64,000 nucleotides of DNA from Enterobacter asburiae (GTDB lineage: Bacteria; Pseudomonadota; Gammaproteobacteria; Enterobacterales; Enterobacteriaceae): positions 2,108,001 through 2,172,000 of the forward strand of contig JAAQVN010000001.1 in NCBI GenBank assembly GCA_011754535.1, written 5' to 3'. This document shows positions 31,099 to 40,863 of the stretch, one piece after another. Each line of letters begins with the position of its first letter. Position 1 is the first letter of the stretch. The notes under the pieces are model-generated. The model searched no databases. It saw only the letters and a program-made list of their open reading frames with translations, and was not told the DNA's origin. The position numbers were made by a program, and so were the translations under genes.

Positions 31099-32208
31099 AT
31101 GCAATTTCTGTCCCGCTTCGACTTCATCGCGTTGATGATGACGCCGACATTCTGGATAGGCGCCGCCACGGTTGTCTTTGTGACGCTGCTGGTGTACTGG
31201 CTGCTGACGCGCCTGATAGCGTTCGTTAAGAAAGGCATCACCACCTGGGGCGACAAGCACCCGGCCACCAACCGGATGCGTTTTATCCTGACGGATATGC
31301 TTAACCGCACCAGCCGCTTCCTGCTGTTTGTGGTGGCACTGCTCCTCAGCCTGCGTTTCGTTGACCTGCCCGATCATCTTTTTGGCACCGTCAGCCACGC
31401 CTGGTTCCTGGTCTTCGCCATCCAGGTAGCGCTGTGGATGGATCAGGGGGTCGTGTCGTGGCTTCGTCACGTCATGCTGGCGCCGGGAAGCCATAAAAAC
31501 CCGGTTACGCTGGTGATCACGGGGCTTATTCTCCGTGCCATCGTCTGGTCAGTGATGCTGCTGTCTATCCTTGCTAACGCGGGCGTCAACATCACTGCTC
31601 TGGTTGCCAGCCTTGGGGTAGGGGGTATTGCCATTGCCCTTGCCGTACAAACGATTCTGAGCGACGTGTTTGCCTCGCTTTCTATCGGCTTTGATAAACC
31701 GTTCGAAATTGGCGATTTCGTGGTGTTCAACGACGTGGCGGGGACGGTAGAGCACATTGGCCTGAAAACGACCCGTATCCGCAGCCTGAGCGGAGAGCAG
31801 ATCGTCTGCGGCAACGCCATTTTGCTTCAGCAGACGCTTCACAACTACAAACGCATGCAGACGCGCCGCATCGTCTTTACCTTTGGCGTTGCCAGCGACA
31901 CGCCGCCCGATAAGCTCCGCTACGTGGGGGATATGGTCAGGCAAATCATTACCGATGTCGGTGAGACAAAATTCGATCGCGCCCATTTTCTCGGATTCGA
32001 CCGCGACCGCCTGACGTTTGAAGTCGTCCATATTGTTAATACCGCGGATTACAACAAATACATGGACATCCAGCAGGAGATCAATATCCGTATTCTTGAA
32101 GGGCTGAACGCCCAGGAGATTAAGCTGGCGCTGCCCAGCATGGTATTGCACGCGCCGTGGATGCAGGATGAGTCAGGTGAACAGCCGAAGCCGGTAATGG
32201 AGAGCTGA
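31099..32208 (+). CDS. MscS-family mechanosensitive channel protein
   Basis: A 369-residue membrane protein. It has about five hydrophobic segments, then the MscS pore helix and beta domain: ITALVASLGVGGIAIALAVQ (Gly/Ala-rich TM3), TILSDVFASLSIGFDKPFEIGD and VAGTVEHIGLKTTRIRS. It is not the E. coli YnaI sequence, although ynaI is near uspE in E. coli. The role is probably release of solutes on hypo-osmotic shock. It has good upstream GGAGG and its own terminator shared with uspE. Confidence 0.88.
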   Translation: MQFLSRFDFIALMMTPTFWIGAATVVFVTLLVYWLLTRLIAFVKKGITTWGDKHPATNRMRFILTDMLNRTSRFLLFVVALLLSLRFVDLPDHLFGTVSHAWFLVFAIQVALWMDQGVVSWLRHVMLAPGSHKNPVTLVITGLILRAIVWSVMLLSILANAGVNITALVASLGVGGIAIALAVQTILSDVFASLSIGFDKPFEIGDFVVFNDVAGTVEHIGLKTTRIRSLSGEQIVCGNAILLQQTLHNYKRMQTRRIVFTFGVASDTPPDKLRYVGDMVRQIITDVGETKFDRAHFLGFDRDRLTFEVVHIVNTADYNKYMDIQQEINIRILEGLNAQEIKLALPSMVLHAPWMQDESGEQPKPVMES

Positions 32209-32212
32209 TGAG

Positions 32213-32239
32213 AAAAGCCCGCCGGAGCGGCGGGCTTTT
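32213..32239. terminator. Bidirectional intrinsic terminator between the MscS gene and uspE
   Basis: AAAAGCCCGCC and GGCGGGCTTTT are exact complements around a five-base loop, with A and T ends serving both strands of these convergent genes. Confidence 0.93.
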
Positions 32240-32247
32240 AAATTACG

Positions 32248-33198
32248 TTAATCGTCTTCCGGGTCGTCCAGCTCAATCGGCGTCTGATACTCATCCGGCT
32301 TAATGACCAGCAGGTCGCAGCGCAGATGGTCGATCACCTGTTCGGCAGTATTGCCGAGGAAAGCGGCAGAAATACCGGTCCGGCCAATGGTTCCCAGGAC
32401 CACAATCCCGGCCTGCAGATGCTCGGCTAAATCCGGGATCACCTCTTCAGGCAGCCCTTTTTCCACGTGCGTCATGTTCTCGTCGATGCTGAACTTCTGG
32501 CGCAGCGCTTTCATCGCCAGCAGATGCTGGCCGCGGATGGCGTCGTTATAGACGCTAGGGTCAAATTCCGGCAGCTCGATGGCGATATTGATCGGGGTAA
32601 CCGGATAGGCACCCACCAGATGCACTTCGGTGTGGTTGACCTGGTCAGCAAGCTGGATGGTCTCCTTCACCAGCTTTTCGTTGAGCGAATTGTGATAATC
32701 CTCTTCGCTCGCAAGGTTCACCGCCACAACGGCTTTCCCGCCTTCAGGCCACGGCTGGTCTTTCACCATCCAGACCGGGCAAGGGCATTTACGCAGCAAA
32801 TGCCAGTCGGTCGGGGTGAAGATCACGGATTCCAGCTTGTCGTGCTGGTGCGCCATCTTCAGCAGCAGGTCGTGCCCGCCGGCAACCACTTCCTGGATAA
32901 TGGCTTCAAAAGGTCGGTTATGCCAGACCACTTTAATATCAATAGGCACACCCGCTTCCAGGTAATACTTCGCCTGTTCACGGATCCACGCGGTACGCTG
33001 GCTGATGACGCCCTGACGCATAGCGGTGCGCTCGTCAGGCGACAGAAGGGTGGTCATCTCATACGAGAAGTCATAGATCGGCAAAAACGCTTTGATTTTG
33101 CCACCAATCCGTTGATGTAAATACACAGCACGTCGTAATGCCGGCTGATCGTCCTGATTCGGATCGATAGCCACCAGCATGTTTTGATACTTTGCCAT
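32248..33198 (-). CDS. uspE: UspE, tandem universal stress protein
   Basis: A 316-residue cytoplasmic protein made of two Usp domains (about residues 1-150 and 155-305). The first reads [20 protein letters not shown]; the second ends with [20 protein letters not shown], an ATP-binding-type G-2x-G-9x-G motif. The acidic tail ELDDPEDD is conserved. E. coli UspE is induced in stationary phase and supports UV resistance and motility. Its neighbour upstream here is a small membrane gene, then fnr. Confidence 0.97.
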   Translation of the reverse strand: MAKYQNMLVAIDPNQDDQPALRRAVYLHQRIGGKIKAFLPIYDFSYEMTTLLSPDERTAMRQGVISQRTAWIREQAKYYLEAGVPIDIKVVWHNRPFEAIIQEVVAGGHDLLLKMAHQHDKLESVIFTPTDWHLLRKCPCPVWMVKDQPWPEGGKAVVAVNLASEEDYHNSLNEKLVKETIQLADQVNHTEVHLVGAYPVTPINIAIELPEFDPSVYNDAIRGQHLLAMKALRQKFSIDENMTHVEKGLPEEVIPDLAEHLQAGIVVLGTIGRTGISAAFLGNTAEQVIDHLRCDLLVIKPDEYQTPIELDDPEDD

Positions 33199-33281
33199 AC
33201 AGGTCTCCTTACTACTGTCACCACAGTCTGTAATTAAAAGAGTAACCTATATATCCTGAATGAAACAGAGGGGAGCTTTTG

Positions 33282-33311
33282 CCAGATCAATAATTCATGA
33301 AAATTTATCAG
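33282..33311 (-). repeat. Direct repeat copy 1 (downstream of the small membrane gene)
   Basis: This 30-bp sequence matches 33584-33613 at 25 of 30 positions in the same orientation. It overlaps the 3' end of the small membrane gene and lies in the uspE leader. The sequence contains the CAATAA and AATTTATCAG blocks shared by both copies. Confidence 0.75.
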
Positions 33312-33502
33312 AGGAAAAGTACGGTGGTTGTCACCGCGATAAACGCAATGAACAGCAGCACCATTACCGCTATCGCAAAGGTCGTGGAATCCTGAACGTA
33401 GGTTTTTTCCTCCCCCTTCATTGGGCCGACAAGCATGATCCAGATGAAGATAAAGGTCACAGAGGCAATCACGACTGAAACGAAAAACAAACTTTCTCTC
33501 AA
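33308..33502 (-). CDS. Small two-helix membrane protein between fnr and uspE
   Basis: A 64-residue protein with two hydrophobic helices (about residues 4-26 and 42-63) joined by a short polar loop VGPMKGEEKTYVQD. I do not recognise it; it is not YnaJ, the small membrane protein near uspE in E. coli. The start is a TTG with GAGG seven bases upstream; the nearby ATG is out of frame and stops at once. An extended -10 promoter lies 76 bp upstream. The whole gene is flanked by two copies of an imperfect 30-bp direct repeat, suggesting insertion or duplication. Confidence 0.62.
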   Translation of the reverse strand: MRESLFFVSVVIASVTFIFIWIMLVGPMKGEEKTYVQDSTTFAIAVMVLLFIAFIAVTTTVLFL

Positions 33503-33577
33503 TTCATAACCTCAACGACAACCTTTCAGGCGCTGTGTAGGGACGTGCTACGGTGAAAATGTCTTGAAACGGGGGCG

Positions 33578-33586
33578 ATTATACCA
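33578..33586 (-). promoter_or_regulatory. Extended -10 promoter of the small membrane gene
   Basis: The minus strand reads TGGTATAAT, a perfect extended -10 element (TGnTATAAT). No strong -35 is present, as is usual for this class. It overlaps the end of direct repeat copy 2 and points at the small membrane gene, then possibly uspE. Confidence 0.7.
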
Positions 33587-33613
33587 GACCAATAAATCAC
33601 GTGAATTTATCAG
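33584..33613 (-). repeat. Direct repeat copy 2 (between fnr and the small membrane gene)
   Basis: Second copy of the 30-bp repeat, 302 bp from the first. It also has an internal dyad centred on CACGTG with ACCAGAC/GTCTGGT ends (33583-33619), so it could fold as a hairpin behind fnr. Confidence 0.75.
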
Positions 33614-33636
33614 TCTGGTCATCAGCATGCGGAGAG

Positions 33637-34389
33637 TTATGCCACGTTGCGGGCGTGCCCGGCAAGAACGGCCAGCGCTTCACCGTTTTCGATAGTGATG
33701 TATTTACCCTTAACGGCCAGCATACCGCTCTTCTGGAAACGGCCCAGCAGACGGCTGATGGTTTCCACGGTCAGGCCCAGGTAGTTACCGATATCGCCAC
33801 GGGTCATGGTCAGACGGAACTCACGCGGCGAGAAACCGCGCTCGGCGAAGCGGCGGGAGAGGTTATAGATAAACGCGGCCAGGCGCTCTTCTGCATTCTT
33901 TTTGGAAAGCAGCAGGATCATGTCCTGATCGCCTTTGATCTCACCGCTCATCAGACGCATCATCTGCTGACGCAGGTTAGGCATCTTGCCGGACAGATCG
34001 TCCAGGGTTTCAAACGGGATTTCGCAAACCATCGAGGTTTCGAGTGCCTGAGCAAAGCTCGGGTGGTGGCCAGTGCCGATGGCATCAAAGCCCACCAGAT
34101 CGCCAGCCAGATGGAAGCCGGTGATCTGCTCGTCACCCTGTTCGGTGATGGTGTAGCTCTTGATGGTGCCAGAACGGATTGCATAGAGCGATTTCAGTTC
34201 GTCTCCCGCTTTAAACAGCGTCTGCCCTTTCTGAATAGGCTTTTTGCGCTCGATGATGTTATCAAGCTGATCGAGTTCATGCTCATTCAGGGTAAACGGG
34301 ATACAGAGCTGGCTGATGCTGCAATCCTGGCAATGGATAGCACAACCGCCAGACTGAATGCGTCGTATAATTCGCTTTTCCGGGATCAT
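33637..34389 (-). CDS. fnr: FNR, oxygen-responsive global regulator
   Basis: A 250-residue CRP/FNR-family regulator. The start [15 protein letters not shown] matches the E. coli product; four upstream residues are possible. Cys20, Cys23 and Cys29 in [12 protein letters not shown] plus Cys122 (SMVCEIPFE) bind the 4Fe-4S cluster that dissociates with oxygen. The cNMP-like beta-roll, dimer helix and HTH ([19 protein letters not shown]) are intact, with the E..SR recognition residues. An FNR box in the leader fits negative autoregulation. Confidence 0.98.
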   Translation of the reverse strand: MIPEKRIIRRIQSGGCAIHCQDCSISQLCIPFTLNEHELDQLDNIIERKKPIQKGQTLFKAGDELKSLYAIRSGTIKSYTITEQGDEQITGFHLAGDLVGFDAIGTGHHPSFAQALETSMVCEIPFETLDDLSGKMPNLRQQMMRLMSGEIKGDQDMILLLSKKNAEERLAAFIYNLSRRFAERGFSPREFRLTMTRGDIGNYLGLTVETISRLLGRFQKSGMLAVKGKYITIENGEALAVLAGHARNVA

Positions 34390-34408
34390 AGGTTTGCTCA
34401 AGCCTTAA

Positions 34409-34422
34409 TTGATATTGGTCAA
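34409..34422. promoter_or_regulatory. FNR box upstream of fnr
   Basis: TTGATATTGGTCAA matches TTGAT-N4-ATCAA except for one base in the right half. It lies 20 bp upstream of the fnr start, consistent with autorepression as in E. coli. Confidence 0.8.
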
Positions 34423-34572
34423 TTTTAACATCTTTTTGGTAAGTACGTAAGCCTGACAAACCCTCAATAAGGACAAGTGGCGACATTGTGTCGCCATCTT
34501 CTTGAAATTCCACAACTTGATTATGGATTTTTAGCCTAACCGGAAGAAAATTAAGCACAAAAAGCCTGGGAT

Positions 34573-35088
34573 CTAGAGCAAGAGATACCCTTCGTGACGC
34601 AGCAGCCATTCTTTTCGCTGCACGCCGCCGGCATAGCCTGTCATGGTACCGTTGCGGCCAATGACGCGATGGCAGGGCACCACAATGCTGACCGGGTTAG
34701 AGCCGTTCGCGGCACCCACCGCGCGTGCGGCCCCCGCGCGGCCTAGCTGCTCCGCGAGCTGGCCGTAATGCATGACCTGCCCGCAGGGTATCGAACGCAG
34801 GGCCTGCCACACTTCGCGCTGAAAAGGGGTGCCTGCCGTGGCGGTCGGCAGAGTATTGATGATGCTGAGATCGCCTTCGAAGTAGGCCGCAAGCTTATCG
34901 CTCAGACCACCCGGATTGGTGGCGCTGATGCGTTCATAACCCTGTGAGCGGTAGTGAACATTCAGCAGTTCTTCCATGCGATCGCTGTGCTCTTCCCATT
35001 CGACGGCGCGCAGGCAGAACTGCTCGTCCGCGATCACCCACAGCGGCCCAAGCGGCGTTGCAATCTTATCTTCGAGTAATCTCAGCAT
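34573..35088 (-). CDS. ogt: Ogt, O6-alkylguanine-DNA alkyltransferase
   Basis: A 171-residue constitutive alkyltransferase. The active-site motif [10 protein letters not shown] contains acceptor Cys139, and the DNA-binding helix [17 protein letters not shown] with its arginine finger is conserved. It transfers methyl or alkyl groups from O6-guanine and O4-thymine to itself. The ATG at 35088 follows AAGGATT. It lies 10 bp downstream of abgT and upstream of fnr, matching the E. coli order fnr-ogt-abgT. Confidence 0.97.
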   Translation of the reverse strand: MLRLLEDKIATPLGPLWVIADEQFCLRAVEWEEHSDRMEELLNVHYRSQGYERISATNPGGLSDKLAAYFEGDLSIINTLPTATAGTPFQREVWQALRSIPCGQVMHYGQLAEQLGRAGAARAVGAANGSNPVSIVVPCHRVIGRNGTMTGYAGGVQRKEWLLRHEGYLLL

Positions 35089-35098
35089 TTTCAATCCT

Positions 35099-36625
35099 TT
35101 AGTTCAGCCTCGGGTATATCCCCGGCCCAATCGGCAGGCCGACAAGATACCATGCCACCAGCATCACCAGCCATACCCCTAAAAAGATAAGCGGGTAGGG
35201 TAAAACCAGCGAATAATAGGTACCCAGTCTGGCCTCGGGCTTATAGCGCTGCAGGAAGCCTAAAAACAGCGGAACGAAAGGTGAGACGGGGGCCAGCGGG
35301 ATCACCGACGAGTCAGCGATACGGAACAGGATCTGCGCGAACGCCGGGTGGAACCCCAGCATCATGAACATCGGCACGAAGATCGGCGCCAGAATCGACC
35401 AGATTGCGGAGCCGCTGGCGATAAACATGCACAGCAGAGATGACAGCAGCGCCAGGCCGACAAACGCCGGCACGCCGCTTAGCCCGGCGGCCTCCAGCGC
35501 GTCGGTCAGACCCACGGCCATAAACTTGCCCATATTGCTCCAGTTAAACATGGCAACGAATTGCGCCAGCGGGAACACCATCACAATAAAACCCGCCATC
35601 TCTTTCATCGGCTCGATCATCAGCTGCGGCAGATCGCCCTGACGGCGGATTTTGCCGGTGGCGATACCGTAAGCGAGCGAAACGACAAAGAAAAAGAGAA
35701 TAATCAGCGGCACGATGCCCTGAATAAACGGCGACGGCAGGACGGTATGTTTAACCGGATCGCGCAATATGCCGTTTTCCGGCACCACCATCAGCGCCAC
35801 CAGCGCGATAAAGGCCAGCGAGACCGCGCCAGCCACGCGCAGGCCGAAGCGCTGCTCTTTGCTCAGGGTCTCCAGCTTTTCATCGCTACGGCCTTCCCAT
35901 TTGCCCAGACGCGGCTCGACGATCTTATCGGTAATCAGCCCGCCGACAAGCGTCAGGACAATCACTGAGCTCGCCATAAAGTACCAGTTGTCGATCACGC
36001 TGACGTGCATCCCTGCGTCAATGGTTTTCGCCGCCTCCGTGCTGATGCCTGAGAGCAACACGTCGGTGGTGACGATCAGCAGGTTAGCGGTAAATCCACA
36101 GCCCACGCCCGCAATTGCCGACAGCAGGCCCGCCACGGGATGACGTCCGACGGCGAGGAAGATCAGCGCCCCCATCGGCGGCATAATCACCAGCGCAGCG
36201 TCGGATGAAATGTGGCTGAAAAAGGCGATAAACAGCACCATGTAGCTCGCGTATCGCGCGCTGACGTGGGACGCCATTTTCACCATCAATGCGGGCAGCA
36301 AACCCACGCGTTCAGCCAGCCCGGCTCCCAGCACCAGCGCCAGAATGGCTCCGAGCGGGGCGAAGCCGCTGAAGTTCTTAATCACGTTGGGTAAAAACCA
36401 GTGCAGCCCGTCAACGCTGAGCAGATTTTTCACCGCCACCAGGCTGCCGTCAGCCGGGCTGCGCACGCTGACGTCAAAGGCTGAGAGCACGGCGGTGGCG
36501 ACCATCAAAATCACAATCAGATAGATAAACAGCAGGAAAGGGTGCGGCACTTTATTGCCGATCCTTTCAACCCAGCCATAGAGCTTACCGGATGGGGAAT
36601 GCGAAGGTATGGATGACATACTCAT
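35099..36625 (-). CDS. abgT: AbgT, p-aminobenzoyl-glutamate transporter
   Basis: A 508-residue inner-membrane transporter of the AbgT family. It has about nine transmembrane helices and two re-entrant loops; [24 protein letters not shown] and [21 protein letters not shown] are family hallmarks. It imports p-aminobenzoyl-glutamate, a folate breakdown product that AbgAB then cleaves. It follows abgB by 40 bp; that gap contains a short GTGTT tandem repeat next to a good GAGGAA ribosome site. Confidence 0.96.
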   Translation of the reverse strand: MSMSSIPSHSPSGKLYGWVERIGNKVPHPFLLFIYLIVILMVATAVLSAFDVSVRSPADGSLVAVKNLLSVDGLHWFLPNVIKNFSGFAPLGAILALVLGAGLAERVGLLPALMVKMASHVSARYASYMVLFIAFFSHISSDAALVIMPPMGALIFLAVGRHPVAGLLSAIAGVGCGFTANLLIVTTDVLLSGISTEAAKTIDAGMHVSVIDNWYFMASSVIVLTLVGGLITDKIVEPRLGKWEGRSDEKLETLSKEQRFGLRVAGAVSLAFIALVALMVVPENGILRDPVKHTVLPSPFIQGIVPLIILFFFVVSLAYGIATGKIRRQGDLPQLMIEPMKEMAGFIVMVFPLAQFVAMFNWSNMGKFMAVGLTDALEAAGLSGVPAFVGLALLSSLLCMFIASGSAIWSILAPIFVPMFMMLGFHPAFAQILFRIADSSVIPLAPVSPFVPLFLGFLQRYKPEARLGTYYSLVLPYPLIFLGVWLVMLVAWYLVGLPIGPGIYPRLN

Positions 36626-36640
36626 GGGCGTTCCTCGGGA

Positions 36641-36664
36641 GTGTTGTGTTGTTGTGTTGTGTTT
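36641..36664. repeat. Short GTGTT tandem repeat in the abgB-abgT gap
   Basis: Two GTGTT units, GTT, then two more GTGTT units, followed by a T-run on the plus strand (A-rich on the coding strand). It lies just upstream of the abgT ribosome-binding site and could change length by slippage. Confidence 0.6.
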
Positions 36665-36665
36665 T

Positions 36666-38111
36666 TTATTTTAAAGGTGACGGTGTCACGTCTTGTGGGA
36701 TCGGACACACGTACGGTTTTTCTTGTAATTGTTGTTCGAACTCTTCACGGCATTTTTTCAGCAGCGCTGCGTCCTGCAGCAGATTGAGCGCGGTCGCGCC
36801 CATCACTTTTCCCGCCAGCAGCATGCCTTTGTGGGCAATGGAGGTTCGCCCCTGCGCCACCAACTGCCAGGTGTGCAGCGGCGTGCCGACGGTAAAGCAG
36901 GGGCTGAAGCACTGGGCGACCGGCATTTTCCAGCTGACGTCACCCACGTCCGTTGAACCCGCCAACACGTTATCGGTGATGGCATAGGGCGCGACTTCAT
37001 CCACCAGAAGCGTCTCCTGATGGCGGCGGGCAAAGGCTTTGCCTGCTTCTCCCCCCGTGGCGGCAATGTTTTTCAGGCTGTTCTGCAGATCGTTGGGCGT
37101 CAGCGTGGCGCGGATTTCGCGGGCAAAGTCGCGCTCTTCATCGGTCCACTCCGGCGTGCCGTAGTGCTGCAACGCGCGGTACATTGCCGCCTCAAGCGTG
37201 CGGTTCGGCAGGTAGCTGGAGCAGGCTTTATCAAAGCGGCACTCGACGGTGGTTTCGGTCATCATTGCCGCGCCCTGGGCAATTTTTTCGATGCGTTGGT
37301 AGATCTGCTGCGCGTCGGCCATCTCCGGGGCGCGGATCAGGTACAGCACTTCAGCCTGCGCCTGCACCACGTTGGGCGAAATCCCGCCGGTGTCGGTGAT
37401 GGCGTAATGGACGCGCGCTTTCTCTATGATGTGCTCGTTAAGGAAGTTGGTGCCGGTAGTCATCAGCGTCACGGCGTCCAGCGCGCTGCGCCCTAAATGG
37501 GGCGAGTTGGCCGCATGCGCCGCCACGCCGTGAAAACGCCAGGCCGCCTGAATGTTGGCGAGCGTGCTGACGTTAAACATCCCGGCAAAGGCCTCCGGGT
37601 GCCAGGTGACGGCGGCATCAACGTCATCAAACAGACCTTCACGTACCATAAAGGTTTTCCCGGAGCCGCCTTCCTCACCGGGACAGCCGTAAAAACGCAC
37701 CGTTCCGCTGCCGCCGTGCTGCTCCAGCCAGCTTTTTACCGCCACCGCGCCCGCAAGCGCTGCGGTGCCCAGCAGGTTATGCCCGCAGCCGTGGCCGTTT
37801 GCCCCCGGCGTGGCGGATTGCGCCGTCGCGCAGTGCGCCTGCTGGCTTAGCCCGGCCAGTGCGTCGTACTCGCCCAGCAGAGCGATAACCGGTTTTCCGC
37901 TGCCGAAGCTGGCAATAAAGGCATTTGGGATACCGCCTGCCTCGCGGGTCAGCGTAAAGCCCTCGGCTTCCAGCTCGTCAGCGAGCCGTCTGGAGGACCA
38001 GACCTCTTCAAAGCGGGTTTCGGGATGATCCCAAATTGCGTCGGCAATATCGGTTAGCGTCTGACATCGCGTATCGATGGCATCGGCAATAAAAGCGTAG
38101 TTCTCCTGCAT
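36666..38111 (-). CDS. abgB: AbgB, p-aminobenzoyl-glutamate hydrolase subunit B
   Basis: A 481-residue M20-family peptidase-like subunit. The metal-site segments [12 protein letters not shown] and [13 protein letters not shown] (Glu pair) are present, with HPEAFAG and [14 protein letters not shown] ([10 protein letters not shown]) further ligands. AbgA and AbgB form a heterodimeric enzyme that splits p-aminobenzoyl-glutamate into p-aminobenzoate and glutamate. I use [10 protein letters not shown] as start; it overlaps the abgA stop by one base (TAATG), so the two are coupled. Confidence 0.96.
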   Translation of the reverse strand: MQENYAFIADAIDTRCQTLTDIADAIWDHPETRFEEVWSSRRLADELEAEGFTLTREAGGIPNAFIASFGSGKPVIALLGEYDALAGLSQQAHCATAQSATPGANGHGCGHNLLGTAALAGAVAVKSWLEQHGGSGTVRFYGCPGEEGGSGKTFMVREGLFDDVDAAVTWHPEAFAGMFNVSTLANIQAAWRFHGVAAHAANSPHLGRSALDAVTLMTTGTNFLNEHIIEKARVHYAITDTGGISPNVVQAQAEVLYLIRAPEMADAQQIYQRIEKIAQGAAMMTETTVECRFDKACSSYLPNRTLEAAMYRALQHYGTPEWTDEERDFAREIRATLTPNDLQNSLKNIAATGGEAGKAFARRHQETLLVDEVAPYAITDNVLAGSTDVGDVSWKMPVAQCFSPCFTVGTPLHTWQLVAQGRTSIAHKGMLLAGKVMGATALNLLQDAALLKKCREEFEQQLQEKPYVCPIPQDVTPSPLK

Positions 38112-39421
38112 TACACACCTCGCGTCCACGGGAAATTGAGCGCAGTTCGCGCCAGCGTTTCAATGGCGACAGCCATGACCTGCTCATCGAAGTCGAATTT
38201 TTCGTTGTGATGTCCGGCGCTCAAATCCGTGCCAAACACCATATACGACGCCATGCCGCCGTTCTGCTGCACGCGGGCCATCATCAGCGTGGCGTCTTCA
38301 GAGCCTGCTGGCGCTTTCACCTTATCGATTGCGTGCACAATTCCCGATACCTGGCTCGCCTGTTCACGCAGGTAATCAACCCAGGCCGGCGTCGGCGCGC
38401 TGGAGGTGGCGGCCCCCATCAGGCGCATCTCCGCGCTCACGCCATAGAGCGCGGCCGCGCCGGTAATGACAGCCTGCGCGCGTTCAAAGACATACTGGTT
38501 TATTGCTTCGCTTTCGCCGCGGGTTTCAACCTTAATCAGTGCATTTGCGGGCACCACGTTGCGGCCGCTACCCGCCTGCATCACGCCGACGTTGACGCGG
38601 GAAGCGCCTTCGCTGTGCGGGGCGATGCTGTGCAGGGAGAGGGCGGCCTGCGCGGCGGCAAGCAGGGCGTTACGACCATCCTCCGGTTTGCCGCCCGCGT
38701 GTGCGGCAACGCCGGTAAAGTTCACGTCGAACTTGGTGGTTGCCATAAAGTTATCGCTGCCGCAGATCGCCGTTCCGGCAGGGACGCCGGTACCAATATG
38801 GATGGCGGTAAAATAATCCACGTCGTCCAGCGCCCCGGCGGCGACCATGGCGCGCGCGCCGCGGGTGCCTTCTTCGGCAGGCTGGAAGATCAGCTTGATG
38901 GTACCGTTGAGCTGCGCTTCATTCTGCTTAAGCACCTGGGCCAGCCCCAGGCCAATGGTGGTGTGGCCGTCGTGCGCGCAGGCGTGCATCATTCCCGCGT
39001 TGCAGGAGGCAAAACCGTCGCGGAACGGGCGATGGCTGTCGTCGAGCGCTTCACTTAAATCCAGGGCATCCATATCGACGCGAAACGCCAGCGTCGGGCC
39101 AGGGCGGCCGGTATTCAGGGTCGCCACAATGCCGGTAAATCCGCCTTCAAACGGTGCCAGCCATTTCTCAGGCACGCCTTGCGAACGCGCACGGGCAAAC
39201 TCTTTTTCCAGGATGGCGTTATCGGGCAGCCCCATACGGCTCCCGGCATCGACCACGTCGCGACCCATCGCCAGTTTGTAACCCAGCGAGTCCAGGGTTT
39301 CCGCGACCTTCGCGGCGGTACGAAACTCTACCCAGCCTGATTCCGCATAATGGTGAAAATCCCGACGCCATGCGATCAGCTGGGGAGCCAATGTCTGGAT
39401 GTACTGTGCCAGTGTGTCCAT
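38111..39421 (-). CDS. abgA: AbgA, p-aminobenzoyl-glutamate hydrolase subunit A
   Basis: A 436-residue M20D-family subunit. [16 protein letters not shown] and [16 protein letters not shown] carry metal ligands and the catalytic Glu. Note that E. coli has HACGHDGHT here, so Gly is replaced by Ala between the Cys and His. The start MDTLAQYIQ gives exactly the E. coli length and follows AGGA. It heads abgA-abgB-abgT and diverges from abgR across 175 bp. Confidence 0.96.
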   Translation of the reverse strand: MDTLAQYIQTLAPQLIAWRRDFHHYAESGWVEFRTAAKVAETLDSLGYKLAMGRDVVDAGSRMGLPDNAILEKEFARARSQGVPEKWLAPFEGGFTGIVATLNTGRPGPTLAFRVDMDALDLSEALDDSHRPFRDGFASCNAGMMHACAHDGHTTIGLGLAQVLKQNEAQLNGTIKLIFQPAEEGTRGARAMVAAGALDDVDYFTAIHIGTGVPAGTAICGSDNFMATTKFDVNFTGVAAHAGGKPEDGRNALLAAAQAALSLHSIAPHSEGASRVNVGVMQAGSGRNVVPANALIKVETRGESEAINQYVFERAQAVITGAAALYGVSAEMRLMGAATSSAPTPAWVDYLREQASQVSGIVHAIDKVKAPAGSEDATLMMARVQQNGGMASYMVFGTDLSAGHHNEKFDFDEQVMAVAIETLARTALNFPWTRGV

Positions 39422-39596
39422 GTCTGTTCCTGTCATCATTAAAAAATGTGAACTGCTTCACGCCGTGATAGTTTTTACTTATCACTAACCGTTTTTTCAC
39501 AGTTTTAACCGTTCAGGAATTACCCTCGCACATCCCTTTCCATTAAAGTAGATGACAGTTTCTTTACTCTGATAAACAACGGTTATCGGTTGAGCT

Positions 39597-40508
39597 ATGT
39601 CATTTCAGATTAAATTTCATCAAATTCGGGCGTTTGTTGAGGTTGCGCGCCAGGGCAGCATTCGCGGCGCCAGCCGGACGCTGAATCTCTCACAGCCGGC
39701 GTTGACCAAATCCATCAAAGAGCTGGAGGAGGGCATGGCGGCGCAGCTTTTCGTGCGCAGGAGTAAGGGCGTCGCGCTGACCGAATGCGGCGAGGGGTTT
39801 TATCAGCGCGCCAGGCTGATTCTGGAAGAATTGCGCGCGGCGCAGGATGACATTCGCCAGCGGCAGGGGGAGCTGGCCGGGCAGATCAATATCGGGATGG
39901 GGGCCAGCGTGTCACGCAGCCTGATGCCCGCCGTCATCACTCGTTTTCACGCCCAGCATCCGCAGGTCAAGGTGCGGATTATGGAAGGGCAGCTGGTGTC
40001 GATGATCAATGAATTGCGCCAGGGTGAACTGGATTTCACCATCAACACCTATTATCAGGGGCCTTACGACCATGAATTTACGTTCGAAAAACTCTTCGAA
40101 AAACCGTTTGCGGTATTTTGCCGGGAAGGGCATCCGGCGACAGGGGCAACATCCATTAACGATCTTCTGCATTATAACTGGACAATGCCAACGCCGCGTG
40201 GAAGTTATTATAAGCAATTAGAAGATTTATTTAGCCACCGCTCGCAAATACCGCGAATTGGCGTGGTGTGCGAAACTTTTTCTTCCTGCATTAGCCTTGT
40301 CGCGCAAAGCGATTTTTTAAGTATCCTGCCGCAGGAATTAGGCTGTGACCCGCTGCTGGCGCACCGTCTGGTCATCCTGCCGGTTGTCGAATCGCTTCCC
40401 AAAGCCGCATATTATTTAATTCAGCGCCGGGATTCTCGACAAACTCCGCTTGCCGAATCATTAATTACGCAATTCAGAAGGGAAGCAAGAAAAATAGTTT
40501 TAGGGTGA
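39597..40508 (+). CDS. abgR: AbgR, LysR-family regulator of abgABT
   Basis: A 303-residue LysR-type regulator. The HTH is QGSIRGASRTLNLSQPALTKSIKELE, and the effector domain has GQINIGMGASVSRSLMPAVI. It is divergent from abgA, as in E. coli, where it is taken to regulate the abg operon. Composition becomes AT-rich near the 3' end. The effector is probably p-aminobenzoyl-glutamate or a related folate fragment, which is inference. Confidence 0.92.
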   Translation: MSFQIKFHQIRAFVEVARQGSIRGASRTLNLSQPALTKSIKELEEGMAAQLFVRRSKGVALTECGEGFYQRARLILEELRAAQDDIRQRQGELAGQINIGMGASVSRSLMPAVITRFHAQHPQVKVRIMEGQLVSMINELRQGELDFTINTYYQGPYDHEFTFEKLFEKPFAVFCREGHPATGATSINDLLHYNWTMPTPRGSYYKQLEDLFSHRSQIPRIGVVCETFSSCISLVAQSDFLSILPQELGCDPLLAHRLVILPVVESLPKAAYYLIQRRDSRQTPLAESLITQFRREARKIVLG

Positions 40509-40863
40509 AATTATCATAATAAAAAAACAGAGCCTGTCCGACATCAGACAGACCCTACAGTACACACAGCAGTGCGTCCTTTCGCAAGTCCTGGGTATTA
40601 TATCCATGAGGCAGGTAAATTTAGTTATAACACCTTTCCCGAAAAATGAAAGGAAGGTGAATGATTGATTTCACGAAAATTTAACGTAAATCACTTATTT
40701 TATCGTTGCTATGGTTTTAGTTAAGTCAGATTTAAGTGCATTTTGTAATTACTATATATATTCATCGGGTTAATATTTGTCTCGCGCCTCACCTTCTAAG
40801 GGTTATTGAGGCGCCGGTCTGGCGCAGGTATAGTACAAGCCCAGATGTAGCCGGAGGATTTCC
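40509..40863. other. Intergenic region abgR-smrA (355 bp)
   Basis: The stretch is AT-rich. It holds a sigma70-type promoter for smrA at its right end. At 40657-40680 a seven-codon frame (MIDFTKI) follows a strong AAGGAAGG ribosome site, which may be chance or a minute leader. A CTGTC...GACAG dyad lies at about 40534-40552. I see no larger gene or clear terminator of abgR. Confidence 0.45.
40806..40834 (+). promoter_or_regulatory. Sigma70 promoter of smrA
   Basis: TTGAGG and TATAGT are separated by exactly 17 bases; the spacer contains a GCGCC/GGCGC dyad. It lies 30 bp upstream of the smrA start, which has GGAGG. Confidence 0.65.

Noticed and set aside
33214..33227. ACTGT-CACC-ACAGT dyad in the uspE leader as a LexA box
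   Set aside because: Half-site spacing is too short for LexA (CTG-N6-CAG rather than CTG-N10-CAG) and uspE is not an SOS gene.
34283..34609. 108-codon minus-strand frame spanning the ogt-fnr gap
   Set aside because: It runs through the ends of both known genes in another frame and covers the FNR box and fnr promoter.
38207..39058. 283-codon plus-strand frame opposite abgA
   Set aside because: Antisense shadow of a well-identified gene; composition Ala/Gly/Arg-rich without motifs.
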